Shown piece after piece: positions 1 through 12,123 of a DNA stretch of 64,000 nt. The stretch covers positions 72,869-136,868 of the forward strand of contig NZ_JAPMLV010000008.1 of NCBI RefSeq assembly GCF_026420145.1, in the 5' to 3' direction. The DNA comes from Enterobacter pseudoroggenkampii (GTDB lineage Bacteria; Pseudomonadota; Gammaproteobacteria; Enterobacterales; Enterobacteriaceae). The position numbers and the translations under genes were made by a program. How positions within the stretch are numbered: position 1 is the first letter of the stretch; the number at the start of each line of letters is the position of its first letter. Under the pieces are notes generated by a model. It was not told the origin of the DNA. It saw nothing but the letters and a program-made list of their open reading frames with translations, and searched no databases.

Positions 1-437
1 GTGAGATCCCGCCGCTGGACTATCCGCGCGTTTATCAGCTGAAGCGTGACTTCCCGCACCTGACCATGTCGATTAACGGCGGCATCAAGTCTCTGGAAGA
101 GGCCAAAGCGCACCTTGAACATATGGATGGGGTGATGGTTGGGCGCGAGGCGTATCAGAACCCGGGCATTCTGGCGACGGTCGATCGCGAAATCTTTGGC
201 ATCGAAGGCGCAGACACCGATCCGGTTGCCGTCGTGCGTGCGATGTATCCTTACATTGAGCGCGAGCTGAGCAACGGTACGTATCTCGGCCATATCACCC
301 GCCATATGCTTGGCCTGTTCCAGGGCATTCCGGGCGCGCGTCAGTGGCGTCGTTACCTGAGCGAAAACGCACATAAAGCCGGCGCCGATATTGAGGTGCT
401 GGAACATGCGCTGCGCCTGGTGGCAGACAAGCGATAA
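1..437 (+). CDS. dusA: tRNA-dihydrouridine synthase A, C-terminal part
   Basis: The 3' end of dusA; the 5' part lies before the window. The open frame runs from base 3 ([11 protein letters not shown]...) without a start and ends in a TAA. DusA is the FMN-dependent enzyme that reduces uridines 20/20a in the tRNA D-loop. The visible part carries the end of the TIM barrel (SINGGI, then [13 protein letters not shown], the phosphate/FMN-binding segment) and the C-terminal helical tRNA-binding domain ([13 protein letters not shown]). A hairpin terminator follows at once, so dusA ends its own transcript ahead of pspG. The order dusA-pspG-qor is the same as in E. coli. Confidence 0.93.
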   Translation, partial: EIPPLDYPRVYQLKRDFPHLTMSINGGIKSLEEAKAHLEHMDGVMVGREAYQNPGILATVDREIFGIEGADTDPVAVVRAMYPYIERELSNGTYLGHITRHMLGLFQGIPGARQWRRYLSENAHKAGADIEVLEHALRLVADKR

Positions 438-466
438 CTTTCGCTAAAAGTTCGTCAAATTCACCA

Positions 467-498
467 CGCCCTGCGAATTCTCGCGGGGCGTTTTGCTT
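467..498 (+). terminator. Rho-independent terminator after dusA
   Basis: An imperfect GC-rich stem (CGCCCTGCG pairing with CGCGGGGCG around an AATTCT loop) is followed by TTTTGCTTTA, 30 bases after the dusA stop codon. Confidence 0.75.
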
Positions 499-518
499 TA
501 ATAACAACAGGTTAATGC

Positions 519-534
519 TGGCACGATTCTTGTA
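519..534 (+). promoter_or_regulatory. Sigma-54 promoter of pspG
   Basis: TGGCAC-GATTC-TTGTA matches the -24/-12 sigma-54 consensus (TGGCAC-N5-TTGCA) with the GG and TG dinucleotides at the right spacing. It lies 40 bases before the pspG start. E. coli pspG belongs to the PspF/sigma-54 regulon, so this site is expected here. Confidence 0.85.
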
Positions 535-573
535 ATGTTAACTGCATTACTCGGGAACTCGTGGGAGAGCACC

Positions 574-816
574 ATGCTGGAACTACTTTTTGTGATTGGC
601 TTTTTTGTCATGCTGTTAGCGACAGGCGTTTCGCTGCTCGGCATTCTGGCGGCTATCGTGGTGGCGACGGTGGTCATGTTTATTGGCGGACTGTTTGCCC
701 TGACGATCAAATTGCTGCCGTGGCTACTGCTGGCCATCGCGGTCGTGTGGGTGATTCGGGCGATTAAAGCTCCAAAAGTGCCCAGTTATCAGCGCAATAA
801 CCGCTTCCGTTACTAA
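574..816 (+). CDS. pspG: Phage shock protein G
   Basis: An 80-residue inner-membrane protein, the same length as E. coli PspG. It has two hydrophobic stretches (about residues 2-31 and 32-62) and a basic C-terminal tail (KAPKVPSYQRNNRFRY). PspG is an effector of the phage-shock response to envelope stress and is made under PspF and sigma-54. The start at MLELLF is preferred over an upstream in-frame ATG because it has a GGGAGAG ribosome site and matches the family N-terminus, and because the longer frame would begin only a few bases beyond the promoter. It is monocistronic and faces the convergent qor gene. Confidence 0.95.
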   Translation: MLELLFVIGFFVMLLATGVSLLGILAAIVVATVVMFIGGLFALTIKLLPWLLLAIAVVWVIRAIKAPKVPSYQRNNRFRY

Positions 817-964
817 GGTATTGAGGGGTTCGTCACATACTTGTAACTTTTCCGGCAGTATGGCTTAGAACAGAATAGGATTTACTTATCGAATCTGTCA
901 CTATGACTGCCGATAACGAATTCATCGAGCTGTACCCTACATACAGCCGAACTAAAAAAAGAAA

Positions 965-984
965 GGGCTTCCCACGGGAAGCCC
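965..984 (-). terminator. Terminator of qor, probably shared with pspG
   Basis: A perfect stem GGGCTTCCC-AC-GGGAAGCCC lies just after the qor stop codon. On the minus strand it is followed by TTTCTTTTTTT; on the plus strand it is followed by AATTTCTTTTT, so it may work both ways between the convergent genes. Confidence 0.8.
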
Positions 985-1000
985 AATTTCTTTTTGGGGC

Positions 1001-1984
1001 TCAGGGAATCAACAAACTCGACCCCTGCGTCGCCCGGCTCTCAAGCACCTCATGCGCGCGCTGCGCATCGGTTAGCGGGTATTTCTGCGCCTCTGCCACA
1101 TCCACCTTAATGACGCCGCTGGCGATCAGCGAGAACAGCTCGTTGCTGGCTTCCTCAAGTTCTTCCCGGTTGGTGATGTATCCTTGCAGGGAAGGGCGAG
1201 TCACATACAGAGAACCTTTCTGGTTCAGGATGCCCAGGTTAACGCCGGTCACCGCGCCTGACGCATTCCCGAAGCTTACCATCAGACCACGACGCTGCAG
1301 GCAGTCCAGCGACGCTTCCCAGGTATCTTTCCCTACCGAGTCATACACCACGCGCACTTTTTTGCCGCTGGTGATCTCCTTCAGCCGCTCAACAATGCTC
1401 TCTTCACGGTAGTTAATCACCTGCCAGGCTCCCGCCTGCAGCGCGCGCTGCGCTTTTTGTGCATTTCCGACGGTGCCGATCAGCTTCGCTCCCAGTGCTT
1501 TTGCCCACTGACAGGCGATGAGCCCGACGCCACCCGCTGCGGCATGAAACAGGAACTGCTCGTCGGGTTTAATTTCATAGGTTTTGCGCAGCAGGTAGTA
1601 AACCGTCAAACCTTTCAGGAACGAGGCTGCTGCCTGCTCAAAGGAGATGGCGTTAGGCAGCAGGGCGGCTTTATCCGCCGGAACGTTGTGGACGGAGCTG
1701 TAAGCGCCCAGCGCAGACTGAGCATATACCACGCGGTCACCCTCTTTAATATGCTTAACCGCGCTGCCCACTTTGATGACGACACCGGCTGCCTCGGTGC
1801 CCAGTCCGCTCGGCATCGACGGAGGCGGGTAGAGCCCGCCGCGAATATAGGTGTCGATATAGTTTATGCCGATGGCTTTGTTTTCAACCTGCACTTCGTT
1901 TTCGCCAGGCGCGGTGGGGGTGAACTCCACCGCTTTGAGTACGTCAGGGCCACCATGCTTGTGAAATTCAATACGTGTTGCCAT
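1001..1984 (-). CDS. qor: Quinone oxidoreductase (zeta-crystallin type)
   Basis: A 327-residue NADPH-dependent quinone oxidoreductase of the zinc-free medium-chain dehydrogenase family, the same length as E. coli Qor (QOR1). The N-terminal GroES-like fold is followed by a Rossmann domain with HAAAGGVGLIA at about residues 147-157 as the nucleotide-binding loop. The zinc-ligand cysteines of alcohol dehydrogenases are absent. A strong GGAGGAAGC ribosome site precedes the ATG. It is transcribed divergently from dnaB across about 60 bases, as in E. coli. Confidence 0.95.
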   Translation of the reverse strand: MATRIEFHKHGGPDVLKAVEFTPTAPGENEVQVENKAIGINYIDTYIRGGLYPPPSMPSGLGTEAAGVVIKVGSAVKHIKEGDRVVYAQSALGAYSSVHNVPADKAALLPNAISFEQAAASFLKGLTVYYLLRKTYEIKPDEQFLFHAAAGGVGLIACQWAKALGAKLIGTVGNAQKAQRALQAGAWQVINYREESIVERLKEITSGKKVRVVYDSVGKDTWEASLDCLQRRGLMVSFGNASGAVTGVNLGILNQKGSLYVTRPSLQGYITNREELEEASNELFSLIASGVIKVDVAEAQKYPLTDAQRAHEVLESRATQGSSLLIP

Positions 1985-2044
1985 GCTTCCTCCAGAATGT
2001 GGTAATCTTTCGACCCACTCTTTATCTCGGTAACTCCATTCACT

Positions 2045-3457
2045 ATGGCAGGAAACAAACCCTTCAACAAACAGACTGAACCTCGCGAGCGTGATTTCCA
2101 GGTCGCAGGGTTAAAAGTCCCGCCGCACTCGATTGAAGCGGAACAGTCGGTGTTGGGCGGTTTAATGCTGGATAACGAACGCTGGGACGACGTCGCCGAG
2201 CGCGTCGTGGCGGAAGATTTCTACACCCGTCCGCACCGCCACATCTTTACCGAAATGGCGCGTCTGCAGGAGTCGGGCAGCCCGATCGACCTGATTACGC
2301 TCGCGGAATCGCTGGAGCGTCTTGGGCAGCTCGACAGCTGCGGCGGATTTGCCTATCTGGCGGAACTGTCAAAAAACACGCCTAGTGCGGCGAACATCAG
2401 CGCTTATGCCGATATCGTGCGCGAACGTGCCGTCGTCCGCGAGATGATATCGGTGGCGAACGAGATCGCCGAAGCCGGTTTTGATCCGCAGGGCCGCACC
2501 AGCGAAGACCTGCTCGACCTTGCTGAGTCCCGCGTCTTTAAAATCGCCGAAAGCCGCGCCAATAAAGACGAAGGCCCGAAAAACATCGCCGATGTCCTCG
2601 ATGCCACCGTGGCCCGTATCGAACAGCTGTTCCAGCAGCCGCACGATGGCGTCACCGGCGTGAACACCGGCTATGACGATTTGAACAAGAAAACCGCCGG
2701 CCTGCAGCCGTCGGATTTGATTATCGTCGCCGCGCGTCCGTCGATGGGTAAAACCACTTTTGCGATGAACCTCGTCGAAAACGCGGCAATGTTGCAGGAT
2801 AAACCGGTACTGATCTTCAGTCTTGAGATGCCCTCCGAGCAGATCATGATGCGTTCACTGGCATCGCTGTCGCGCGTGGATCAGACCCGCATCCGTACCG
2901 GTCAGCTCGACGATGAGGACTGGGCGCGCATCTCCGGCACCATGGGCATTCTGCTGGAAAAACGTAACATCTATATCGATGACTCCTCCGGCCTGACGCC
3001 GACGGAAGTTCGCTCCCGCGCGCGCCGTATCGCCCGTGAACATGGCGGTATCGGCCTTATCATGATCGACTACCTTCAGCTGATGCGCGTCCCGTCGCTC
3101 TCCGACAACCGTACGCTGGAAATTGCGGAGATTTCCCGCTCTCTCAAGGCGTTAGCCAAAGAGCTGCACGTGCCGGTCGTGGCGCTGTCGCAGCTGAACC
3201 GCTCCCTGGAACAACGTGCCGACAAGCGTCCGGTCAACTCCGACCTGCGTGAATCCGGCTCCATCGAGCAGGATGCCGACTTAATCATGTTCATCTACCG
3301 TGATGAGGTTTATCACGAGAACAGCGACCTGAAAGGGATCGCCGAAATTATTATCGGTAAACAGCGTAACGGCCCGATCGGGACGGTACGTCTGACCTTT
3401 AACGGACAGTGGTCGCGTTTCGACAACTATGCCGGTCCTCAATATGATGATGAGTAA
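2045..3457 (+). CDS. dnaB: Replicative DNA helicase DnaB
   Basis: A 470-residue hexameric 5'-3' helicase that drives the replication fork; E. coli DnaB has 471 residues. The N-terminal primase-interacting domain (about 25-130) and the linker helix (about 180-200) precede a RecA-like ATPase core with Walker A ARPSMGKTT (Lys236) and Walker B IMIDYLQLM. The arginine-rich LNRSLEQRADKRPVNSDLRESG segment is also present. No intein interrupts the gene. alr begins 16 bases downstream on the same strand, a conserved pairing. Confidence 0.98.
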   Translation: MAGNKPFNKQTEPRERDFQVAGLKVPPHSIEAEQSVLGGLMLDNERWDDVAERVVAEDFYTRPHRHIFTEMARLQESGSPIDLITLAESLERLGQLDSCGGFAYLAELSKNTPSAANISAYADIVRERAVVREMISVANEIAEAGFDPQGRTSEDLLDLAESRVFKIAESRANKDEGPKNIADVLDATVARIEQLFQQPHDGVTGVNTGYDDLNKKTAGLQPSDLIIVAARPSMGKTTFAMNLVENAAMLQDKPVLIFSLEMPSEQIMMRSLASLSRVDQTRIRTGQLDDEDWARISGTMGILLEKRNIYIDDSSGLTPTEVRSRARRIAREHGGIGLIMIDYLQLMRVPSLSDNRTLEIAEISRSLKALAKELHVPVVALSQLNRSLEQRADKRPVNSDLRESGSIEQDADLIMFIYRDEVYHENSDLKGIAEIIIGKQRNGPIGTVRLTFNGQWSRFDNYAGPQYDDE

Positions 3458-3473
3458 TTTCTAAGGAATTCAA

Positions 3474-4553
3474 ATGCAAGCGGCAACTGTTGTGATTAAC
3501 CGCCGCGCTCTGCGACACAACCTGCAACGTCTGCGTGAACTGGCACCCGCCAGCAAGCTCGTTGCAGTCGTGAAAGCGAACGCTTACGGACACGGTCTTC
3601 TTGAGACCGCGCGAACGCTCCCCGATGCCGACGCCTTTGGCGTCGCCCGTCTTGAAGAAGCTCTTCGCCTGCGCGCGGGGGGGATTACTCAACCGATTCT
3701 GCTCCTCGAAGGCTTTTTCGAAGCCACAGATTTGCCGACCATTGCTGACCAGCATCTGCATACGGCAGTGCACAACGAAGAACAGCTGGCCGCACTTGAA
3801 ACCGCCGAGCTGAGCGAGCCGGTGACCGTGTGGATGAAGCTCGACACGGGCATGCACCGTCTTGGCGTGCGTCCGGAGAGCGCGGAAGCGTTCTATCAGC
3901 GTTTATGCCGGTGCAAAAACGTGCGCCAGCCGGTGAATATCGTCAGCCATTTCGCCCGCGCCGATGAGCCCGAGTGCGGTGCGACCGAGCAGCAGCTGGA
4001 TATCTTTAATACCTTCTGCGAAGGCAAGCCGGGGATGCGCTCGATTGCGGCATCCGGCGGTATTCTGCTGTGGCCGCAGTCGCATTTCGACTGGGCGCGA
4101 CCGGGCATCATTCTCTACGGCGTGTCGCCGCTGGAGAACAAACCCTGGGGGCCGGACTTTGGCTTCCGGTCGGTTATGTCGCTGGTCTCTAACCTGATTG
4201 CCGTGCGAGACCATAAAGCGGGTGAGCCGGTGGGCTACGGCGGTACCTGGACCAGCGAGCGTGATACCCGTCTTGGCGTGGTGGCGATGGGCTATGGTGA
4301 TGGCTATCCCCGCGCAGCTCCAACGGGTACGCCGGTTCTGGTCAACGGTCGCGAAGTGAAGATTGTCGGCCGCGTGGCGATGGATATGATTTGTGTTGAT
4401 CTGGGGCCTGAAGCCCAGGATAAGCCTGGTGATGATGTCGTGATGTGGGGTGAGGGACTGCCTGTTGAACGCATTGCTGAAATCACGAAAGTAAGTGCTT
4501 ACGAACTTATCACGCGCCTGACCTCGCGGGTAGCGATGAAGTACATTGATTGA
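3474..4553 (+). CDS. alr: Alanine racemase, biosynthetic
   Basis: A 359-residue PLP enzyme that interconverts L- and D-alanine for peptidoglycan. Lys34 in [10 protein letters not shown] is the PLP lysine; the tyrosine in the VGYGGTW segment is the opposite-face catalytic base. The length matches E. coli Alr (359). It follows dnaB closely and has an AAGGAATTC ribosome site. A hairpin lies after its stop codon, before tyrB. The catabolic paralogue DadX would sit beside dadA, so this copy is the biosynthetic one by context. Confidence 0.96.
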   Translation: MQAATVVINRRALRHNLQRLRELAPASKLVAVVKANAYGHGLLETARTLPDADAFGVARLEEALRLRAGGITQPILLLEGFFEATDLPTIADQHLHTAVHNEEQLAALETAELSEPVTVWMKLDTGMHRLGVRPESAEAFYQRLCRCKNVRQPVNIVSHFARADEPECGATEQQLDIFNTFCEGKPGMRSIAASGGILLWPQSHFDWARPGIILYGVSPLENKPWGPDFGFRSVMSLVSNLIAVRDHKAGEPVGYGGTWTSERDTRLGVVAMGYGDGYPRAAPTGTPVLVNGREVKIVGRVAMDMICVDLGPEAQDKPGDDVVMWGEGLPVERIAEITKVSAYELITRLTSRVAMKYID

Positions 4554-4561
4554 ACCGCCAA

Positions 4562-4588
4562 TGGAGTGAGGTTTTTATCCTCGCTCCA
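4562..4588 (+). terminator. Hairpin between alr and tyrB
   Basis: A ten-pair stem (TGGAGTGAGG with CCTCGCTCCA, one G-T pair) encloses TTTTTAT. Only a weak T-rich tail follows, so it may attenuate rather than fully stop dnaB-alr transcription. I saw no clear TyrR box pair in the alr-tyrB gap. Confidence 0.55.
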
Positions 4589-4672
4589 ACTTTATTAACA
4601 TCCTCTCGACCTTCTCCCACTTCCGGTTTATTGTTGAAATCCCTGCCTCATCGAATTCCGGAGAATCATCGC

Positions 4673-5866
4673 GTGTTTCAGAAAGTTGACGCCTATGCCG
4701 GCGACCCAATTCTCTCCTTAATGGAGCGTTTCAAAGAAGATCCTCGCAGCGACAAGGTGAACCTTAGCATCGGTTTGTATTACAACCACGAGGGTTTTAT
4801 TCCTCAGCTGCAGGCCGTTGCCGAAGCCGAAGCGCGTCTGAACGCGGTTCCACACGGCGCGTCGCTCTATCTGCCGATGGAAGGGTTAAATACCTACCGC
4901 AGCACCATTGCGCCGCTGCTTTTTGGTGCCGATCACGCGGTGCTCGCGCAAAAACGCGTGGCGACCATCCAGACGCTGGGCGGCTCGGGTGCGCTGAAAG
5001 TGGGTGCAGACTTCCTGAAAAAATACTTCCCGGATTCAGGCGTGTGGGTCAGTGACCCGACGTGGGAAAACCACGTTGCGATCTTCGAGGGCGCAGGCTT
5101 CAAAGTGGCGACCTATCCATGGTTTGACAGCGAAACTAACGGCGTGCGCGTTGAAGCGCTGCTGGAAAAACTGAACACCCTGCCGGAGCGCAGCATTGTG
5201 CTGCTGCATCCGTGCTGCCATAACCCGACCGGTGCGGATCTCACCAACGCCCAATGGGATGCGGTGATTGAGGTACTGAAGGCCCGTAACCTGATCCCAT
5301 TCCTCGATATTGCCTACCAGGGCTTTGGCGCGGGTATGGAAGAAGACGCCTATGCCATCCGCGCCGCTGCCAGCGCCGGGCTGCCTGTTCTGGTGAGTAA
5401 CTCCTTCTCTAAAATCTTCTCCCTGTACGGTGAACGCGTTGGCGGTCTGTCCGTGGTGTGTGAAGACGCCGAAGCGGCAGGTCGCGTGCTCGGCCAGCTT
5501 AAGGCGACGGTGCGTCGCATTTACTCCAGCCCGCCGAACTTTGGTGCGCAGGTGGTGGCGACGGTTCTCGGTGACGAAAAGCTAAAAGCGTCCTGGCTTG
5601 CGGAAGTGGAAGCGATGCGCCAGCGCATTCAGACGATGCGTCAGGAGCTGGTTAACGTCCTGAAAGAGGCCGTGCCGGGACATAACTTCGACTATCTGCT
5701 CAAGCAGCGCGGGATGTTCAGCTATACCGGACTGAGTGCGGCCCAGGTCGATCGTCTGCGCGAAGAGTTCGGCGTCTACCTGATTGCCAGCGGCCGTATG
5801 TGCGTGGCGGGCCTGAATGCCAGCAACGTTCATCGCGTGGCGCAGGCGTTTGCTGCTGTAATGTAA
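4673..5866 (+). CDS. tyrB: Aromatic-amino-acid aminotransferase TyrB
   Basis: A 397-residue class I PLP aminotransferase for the last step of tyrosine, phenylalanine and leucine synthesis. The PLP lysine lies in [16 protein letters not shown], and [13 protein letters not shown] is the conserved cofactor-site segment. I start it at a GTG ([10 protein letters not shown]) because this gives the E. coli length and has GGAG just upstream; the open frame continues 41 codons further but overlaps alr and is not conserved. Confidence 0.95.
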   Translation: MFQKVDAYAGDPILSLMERFKEDPRSDKVNLSIGLYYNHEGFIPQLQAVAEAEARLNAVPHGASLYLPMEGLNTYRSTIAPLLFGADHAVLAQKRVATIQTLGGSGALKVGADFLKKYFPDSGVWVSDPTWENHVAIFEGAGFKVATYPWFDSETNGVRVEALLEKLNTLPERSIVLLHPCCHNPTGADLTNAQWDAVIEVLKARNLIPFLDIAYQGFGAGMEEDAYAIRAAASAGLPVLVSNSFSKIFSLYGERVGGLSVVCEDAEAAGRVLGQLKATVRRIYSSPPNFGAQVVATVLGDEKLKASWLAEVEAMRQRIQTMRQELVNVLKEAVPGHNFDYLLKQRGMFSYTGLSAAQVDRLREEFGVYLIASGRMCVAGLNASNVHRVAQAFAAVM

Positions 5867-5877
5867 GTACTTACCAA

Positions 5878-5915
5878 CTCACCCTCTCCCCGTGGGAGAG
5901 GGTCGGGGTGAGGGC
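5878..5915 (+). repeat. Palindromic intergenic repeat, copy 1
   Basis: CCCTCTCCCC-GTG-GGAGAGGG is followed by a GTGAGGGCAT flank. This is the first of eight copies of one family in the window. It lies between tyrB and aphA and could serve as a transcript-end hairpin. Confidence 0.85.
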
Positions 5916-6082
5916 ATCAGGCCGCACAAAAACGTTGCCCGGCTTTTGTGATCGTCTTCTTTTTATTCCCCTTCATAAGCAAAAACTCCTTCCCTTCACC
6001 TCCCGCTGGGGTTATGGTCGGATAGTTTTTTGACCATCCGCTCAAATTAAAACGATAACAAACTGAATATTCAGGGGAAAAT

Positions 6083-6796
6083 ATGCGCAAGATCACACTG
6101 GCGCTCAGCGCCGCCTGCTTATTGTTCTCGCTTAATAGCGCCGTCGTCGCGCGAGCTTCTGCCCCGACGCCGCTTTATACCGGCACCACCGCCGCCATTC
6201 TTGCCGAGCAGGCGCCCATTCACTGGGTTTCCGTGGCCCAAATCGAAAACAGCCTAATGGGCCGTGCGCCAATGGCCGTGGGTTTTGACATTGACGATAC
6301 CGTGCTGTTCTCAAGCCCCGGCTTCTGGCGCGGTAAGAAAACGTATTCACCCGACAGCGAAGCGTATCTGAAGAACCCGGAATTCTGGGAAAAAATGAAC
6401 AACGGCTGGGACGAATTCAGCATCCCGAAAGAGGTTGCCCGTGCGCTTATTGCCATGCACGTGAAGCGCGGTGACAGCATTTATTTTGTAACCGGCCGCA
6501 GTCAAACCAAAACGGAAACCGTCTCTAAAACGCTGCAGGATGATTTCCAGATCCCGGCGACCAGCATGAACCCGGTCATTTTTGCGGGTGACAAAGAGGG
6601 GCAAAACACCAAAACCCAGTGGCTGGAAAAGAAAAACATCAAAGTGTTTTATGGCGATTCGGATAACGACATCACCGCCGCACAGGATGTGGGTGCCAGA
6701 GGGATCAGGGTGTTACGCGCGTCTAACTCAACCTATCGCCCGCTGCCGATGGCCGGAAAGTTTGGCGAAGAGGTGATCGTCAACTCGGAGTATTGA
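6083..6796 (+). CDS. aphA: Class B acid phosphatase, periplasmic
   Basis: A 237-residue secreted HAD-family phosphatase/phosphotransferase acting on nucleotides and other phosphomonoesters; it is tetrameric and magnesium-dependent. A Sec signal peptide covers about residues 1-25 ([18 protein letters not shown]). The catalytic FDIDDT motif has the nucleophile Asp69 and Asp71; VTGRSQTKT is HAD motif II, and [10 protein letters not shown] carries the final metal-binding acidic residues. AGGGGAAAAT precedes the ATG. The length matches E. coli AphA. Confidence 0.95.
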   Translation: MRKITLALSAACLLFSLNSAVVARASAPTPLYTGTTAAILAEQAPIHWVSVAQIENSLMGRAPMAVGFDIDDTVLFSSPGFWRGKKTYSPDSEAYLKNPEFWEKMNNGWDEFSIPKEVARALIAMHVKRGDSIYFVTGRSQTKTETVSKTLQDDFQIPATSMNPVIFAGDKEGQNTKTQWLEKKNIKVFYGDSDNDITAAQDVGARGIRVLRASNSTYRPLPMAGKFGEEVIVNSEY

Positions 6797-6909
6797 GCCC
6801 CTGGCAGCGAGCTTGACTCTTTTTTAATCAAATCTCGCTGCTGCGGGTTTTACCTTTCGTCTTCTTGCTGCACACTTAGAAAGATTCATCTTTCATCACG
6901 GAGCAGCCT

Positions 6910-7326
6910 ATGTGGTACCAACAGACCCTGACCTTAAGCGCGAAGCCACGCGGATTTCACCTGGTGACGGATGAAGTCATCGGGCAACTCCGCGACCTGT
7001 CGCGCGTCAGAACGGGTTTGCTGCATCTGCTGCTTCAGCACACGTCCGCCTCTCTGACGCTGAATGAAAATTGCGATCCCACCGTCCGGTCCGACATGGA
7101 ACACCATTTTCTGAAGAGCGTCCCGGACAACGCGCCTTACGAGCATGACTATGAGGGGGCGGACGATATGCCTTCGCATATTAAATCCTCTTTGCTGGGC
7201 GTATCGCTGATGCTGCCGGTCCACAACGGGCGGCTGCTGTTGGGAACGTGGCAGGGGATCTGGCTGGGTGAGCATCGTATTCACGGTGGTTCGCGTAAAA
7301 TTATCGCCACGCTACAAGGGGAATAA
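6910..7326 (+). CDS. yjbQ: YjbQ family protein (UPF0047)
   Basis: A 138-residue protein of the YjbQ/UPF0047 family. It has the conserved [11 protein letters not shown] segment and a C-terminal [12 protein letters not shown] segment that forms the pocket in solved family members. E. coli YjbQ has been reported to have weak thiamine-phosphate synthase activity, but its real role is unclear. The start has a GGAGCAGCCT ribosome site. It is followed two bases later by yjbR, so the pair is probably co-transcribed. Confidence 0.92.
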   Translation: MWYQQTLTLSAKPRGFHLVTDEVIGQLRDLSRVRTGLLHLLLQHTSASLTLNENCDPTVRSDMEHHFLKSVPDNAPYEHDYEGADDMPSHIKSSLLGVSLMLPVHNGRLLLGTWQGIWLGEHRIHGGSRKIIATLQGE

Positions 7327-7328
7327 AG

Positions 7329-7682
7329 ATGACAATTTCGGATATACTTCAGTACTGCATGAGCAAGCCCGGCGCGGAGCAGAGCGTCCACAGCGACTGG
7401 AAAGCCACGCAGATTAAGGTAGGTGATGTGCTGTTTGCGATGGTGAAAGAGGTAGAAGGCCGTCCGGCGGCGTCGCTGAAAACCAGCCCTGAACTGGCGG
7501 ATTTGCTGCGTCAGCAGCATGATGACGTGAGGCCGAGCAAGCACCTCAATAAGGCGCACTGGAGCACCGTCTATCTGGATGGATCGATTCCAGGATCACA
7601 GATTTACTACCTGGTGGATGCGTCCTATCAGCAGGCGGTTGAGCTGCTGCCGGAAACCACCCGACAGCAACTCTCCGTGTGA
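7329..7682 (+). CDS. yjbR: MmcQ/YjbR family protein
   Basis: A 117-residue protein of the MmcQ/YjbR family, which adopts a CyaY-like alpha/beta fold and has been suggested to bind DNA. The family signature is visible in WKATQIKVGDVLFAMV, in HLNKAHWSTVYLDGSIP and in the C-terminal DASYQQAVELLP helix. It ends three bases before the convergent uvrA gene, so there is no room for a separate terminator. No enzymatic function is established. Confidence 0.9.
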   Translation: MTISDILQYCMSKPGAEQSVHSDWKATQIKVGDVLFAMVKEVEGRPAASLKTSPELADLLRQQHDDVRPSKHLNKAHWSTVYLDGSIPGSQIYYLVDASYQQAVELLPETTRQQLSV

Positions 7683-7685
7683 CAA

Positions 7686-10508
<2,823 letters not shown>

Positions 10509-10595
10509 TCACCTTTCCCGGTTGGAACACGGATTGCCTGATTTGTTTGAAGGACAAACGGCTGTCAGAAACGGCTAATTATGACACAATTTAAC

Positions 10596-10611
10596 CTGTT
10601 TGAATATACAG
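10596..10611 (-). promoter_or_regulatory. LexA (SOS) box of uvrA/ssb
   Basis: CTGTTTGAATATACAG fits the CTG-N10-CAG LexA consensus, with AT-rich interior and flanking TA. It lies 85 bases upstream of uvrA and 149 upstream of ssb, the position of the shared SOS box in E. coli. Confidence 0.88.
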
Positions 10612-10759
10612 TATTGGAATGCATTTTCTGATTCTCTGTGTAACAATGACACGTTCGCGAGAGATTTCTGAACCGACTACGCAACTATGCAAATTGCCGC
10701 GTGGAAATGGTACACTCGCGCGTTTACACTATTAAGAAACGTATTCAGGAGACACGAAC

Positions 10760-11290
10760 ATGGCCAGCAGAGGCGTAAACAAGGTGATTCTCGTCGGTAA
10801 TCTGGGCCAGGACCCGGAAGTACGCTACATGCCGAGTGGTGGCGCAGTTGCCAACATTACGCTGGCTACTTCCGAATCCTGGCGTGATAAAGCGACCGGT
10901 GAGATGAAAGAGCAGACCGAATGGCACCGCGTTGTGCTGTTTGGCAAACTGGCCGAAGTGGCCGGTGAGTATCTGCGTAAAGGTTCTCAGGTCTATATCG
11001 AAGGCCAACTGCGTACCCGCAAATGGACCGATCAGTCCGGTGCTGAGAAGTACACCACTGAAGTCGTGGTTAACGTGGGCGGTACCATGCAGATGCTCGG
11101 TGGCCGTCAGGGCGGCGGTGCACCGGCAGGTGGCGGTCAGAGCCAGCAGCAGGGCGGTTGGGGTCAGCCTCAGCAGCCGCAGGGCGGCAACCAGTTCAGC
11201 GGTGGCGCGCAGTCTCGCCCGCAGCAGCAGTCTGCTCCGGCACCGTCTAACGAACCGCCAATGGATTTCGACGACGACATTCCGTTCTGA
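10760..11290 (+). CDS. ssb: Single-stranded DNA-binding protein
   Basis: A 176-residue SSB (178 in E. coli). The OB-fold covers residues 1-110 ([19 protein letters not shown] ... [12 protein letters not shown]). A glycine/glutamine-rich linker follows, then the acidic tip DFDDDIPF, which recruits replication and repair partners. CAGGAGACACGAAC gives a good ribosome site. The gene is divergent from uvrA and ends in a strong terminator. Confidence 0.98.
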   Translation: MASRGVNKVILVGNLGQDPEVRYMPSGGAVANITLATSESWRDKATGEMKEQTEWHRVVLFGKLAEVAGEYLRKGSQVYIEGQLRTRKWTDQSGAEKYTTEVVVNVGGTMQMLGGRQGGGAPAGGGQSQQQGGWGQPQQPQGGNQFSGGAQSRPQQQSAPAPSNEPPMDFDDDIPF

Positions 11291-11314
11291 TTTCCGAGTA
11301 CTTAAAACAAAAAA

Positions 11315-11338
11315 CCCAGACCATCGTCTGGGTTTTTT
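11315..11338 (+). terminator. Rho-independent terminator after ssb
   Basis: The stem CCCAGAC-CATC-GTCTGGG is followed by TTTTTT. A run of A before the stem gives the minus strand a T tail as well, so it probably also ends the convergent yjcB transcript. Confidence 0.9.
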
Positions 11339-11351
11339 ATTGATGAAGGGA

Positions 11352-11633
11352 TCAGGTAATGACCATCGGCCAGTCTGGCGGTGTGTGGCTCATCGCCTCA
11401 ACCATCACCACTTTAATATTTTCCCAGACGGCGGCGATATCCAGCAGAGTGATGCCAAGCAGACCCGTTGCAAACCAGCAGGCTGCACCCAGCCCCAGCA
11501 GGGTGCTGATGACAGCGAGACCCGCGTAGTCAGATTTACGAAACTGAATGTTCAGCGTGCTGGCCAAAAACATCAGTACCGCACTCAACAAAGGCCAGCG
11601 CAGGAGAACCATGCTGGTAGTAATGGTTGCCAT
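11352..11633 (-). CDS. yjcB: Inner-membrane protein YjcB
   Basis: A 93-residue membrane protein of unknown function, the same length as E. coli YjcB (MAT...VLLRW...LSAV...FLASTLN). Hydrophobic stretches at about residues 8-27 and 36-63 suggest two or three membrane spans. The open frame could start six codons earlier, but MATITTSMVLL aligns with the E. coli N-terminus, so I chose that ATG. It sits between ssb and the c-di-GMP genes, as in E. coli. Confidence 0.88.
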   Translation of the reverse strand: MATITTSMVLLRWPLLSAVLMFLASTLNIQFRKSDYAGLAVISTLLGLGAACWFATGLLGITLLDIAAVWENIKVVMVEAMSHTPPDWPMVIT

Positions 11634-12123
11634 AAAACCCATCCTCAACAAAACAGACGAACTGAATGAAACAGATTTTTTCGTTACACTATATGTGTGA
11701 ACTATATCACGTTTGCTGCTTTATTCGCCAGTCCCGGGGTGATGAAAAACGGGTGATTCATAGTTGCCGAGAATCAGTGGGTGTCTGAGTGAAAATATAT
11801 CTTTGCTGGCTAAGTTCTCCAGTTCCCGCACTCTTTATAATGAATTCATTAAGATAGCAAAACTGATGCAAAAGGATGCTCACTGTACAATGTTTACAGC
11901 AATAACCCTATGGCTTATGCTTGAGTGGACAATTAATTTTACTCGCAGCTAACCTTTCAGGTTTTTGAATTTAATTATTTTTTTATTTCTTTGTACGTTT
12001 TTAATTACACACAACGTTGTTTTTAATTCGCTACGCTGAGATTCAGCCTGTGCGTTGGTTTGTCGATTTTTCGAATCTGAAGAAAGTTGCGTCCGGTTTA
12101 TCGCCTGATAATCAGCGAAAAAA
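11634..12123. other. AT-rich intergenic region, yjcB to GGDEF gene
   Basis: About 490 bases with no supported gene; the only frame (about 60 codons at 11764) has no ribosome site or recognisable sequence. The minus-strand TATAGT near 11691 could be the yjcB -10 element. Long A/T runs at 11960-12020 suggest a bent or H-NS-bound upstream region for the GGDEF gene, which is inference. Confidence 0.5.

Noticed and set aside
4550..4672. A 41-codon N-terminal extension of TyrB
   Set aside because: It contains the alr-tyrB hairpin and overlaps the alr stop codon; the GTG at 4673 gives the standard 397 residues.
11764..11952. 62-codon frame between yjcB and the GGDEF gene
   Set aside because: No ribosome site, no family resemblance and low-complexity AT-rich surroundings.
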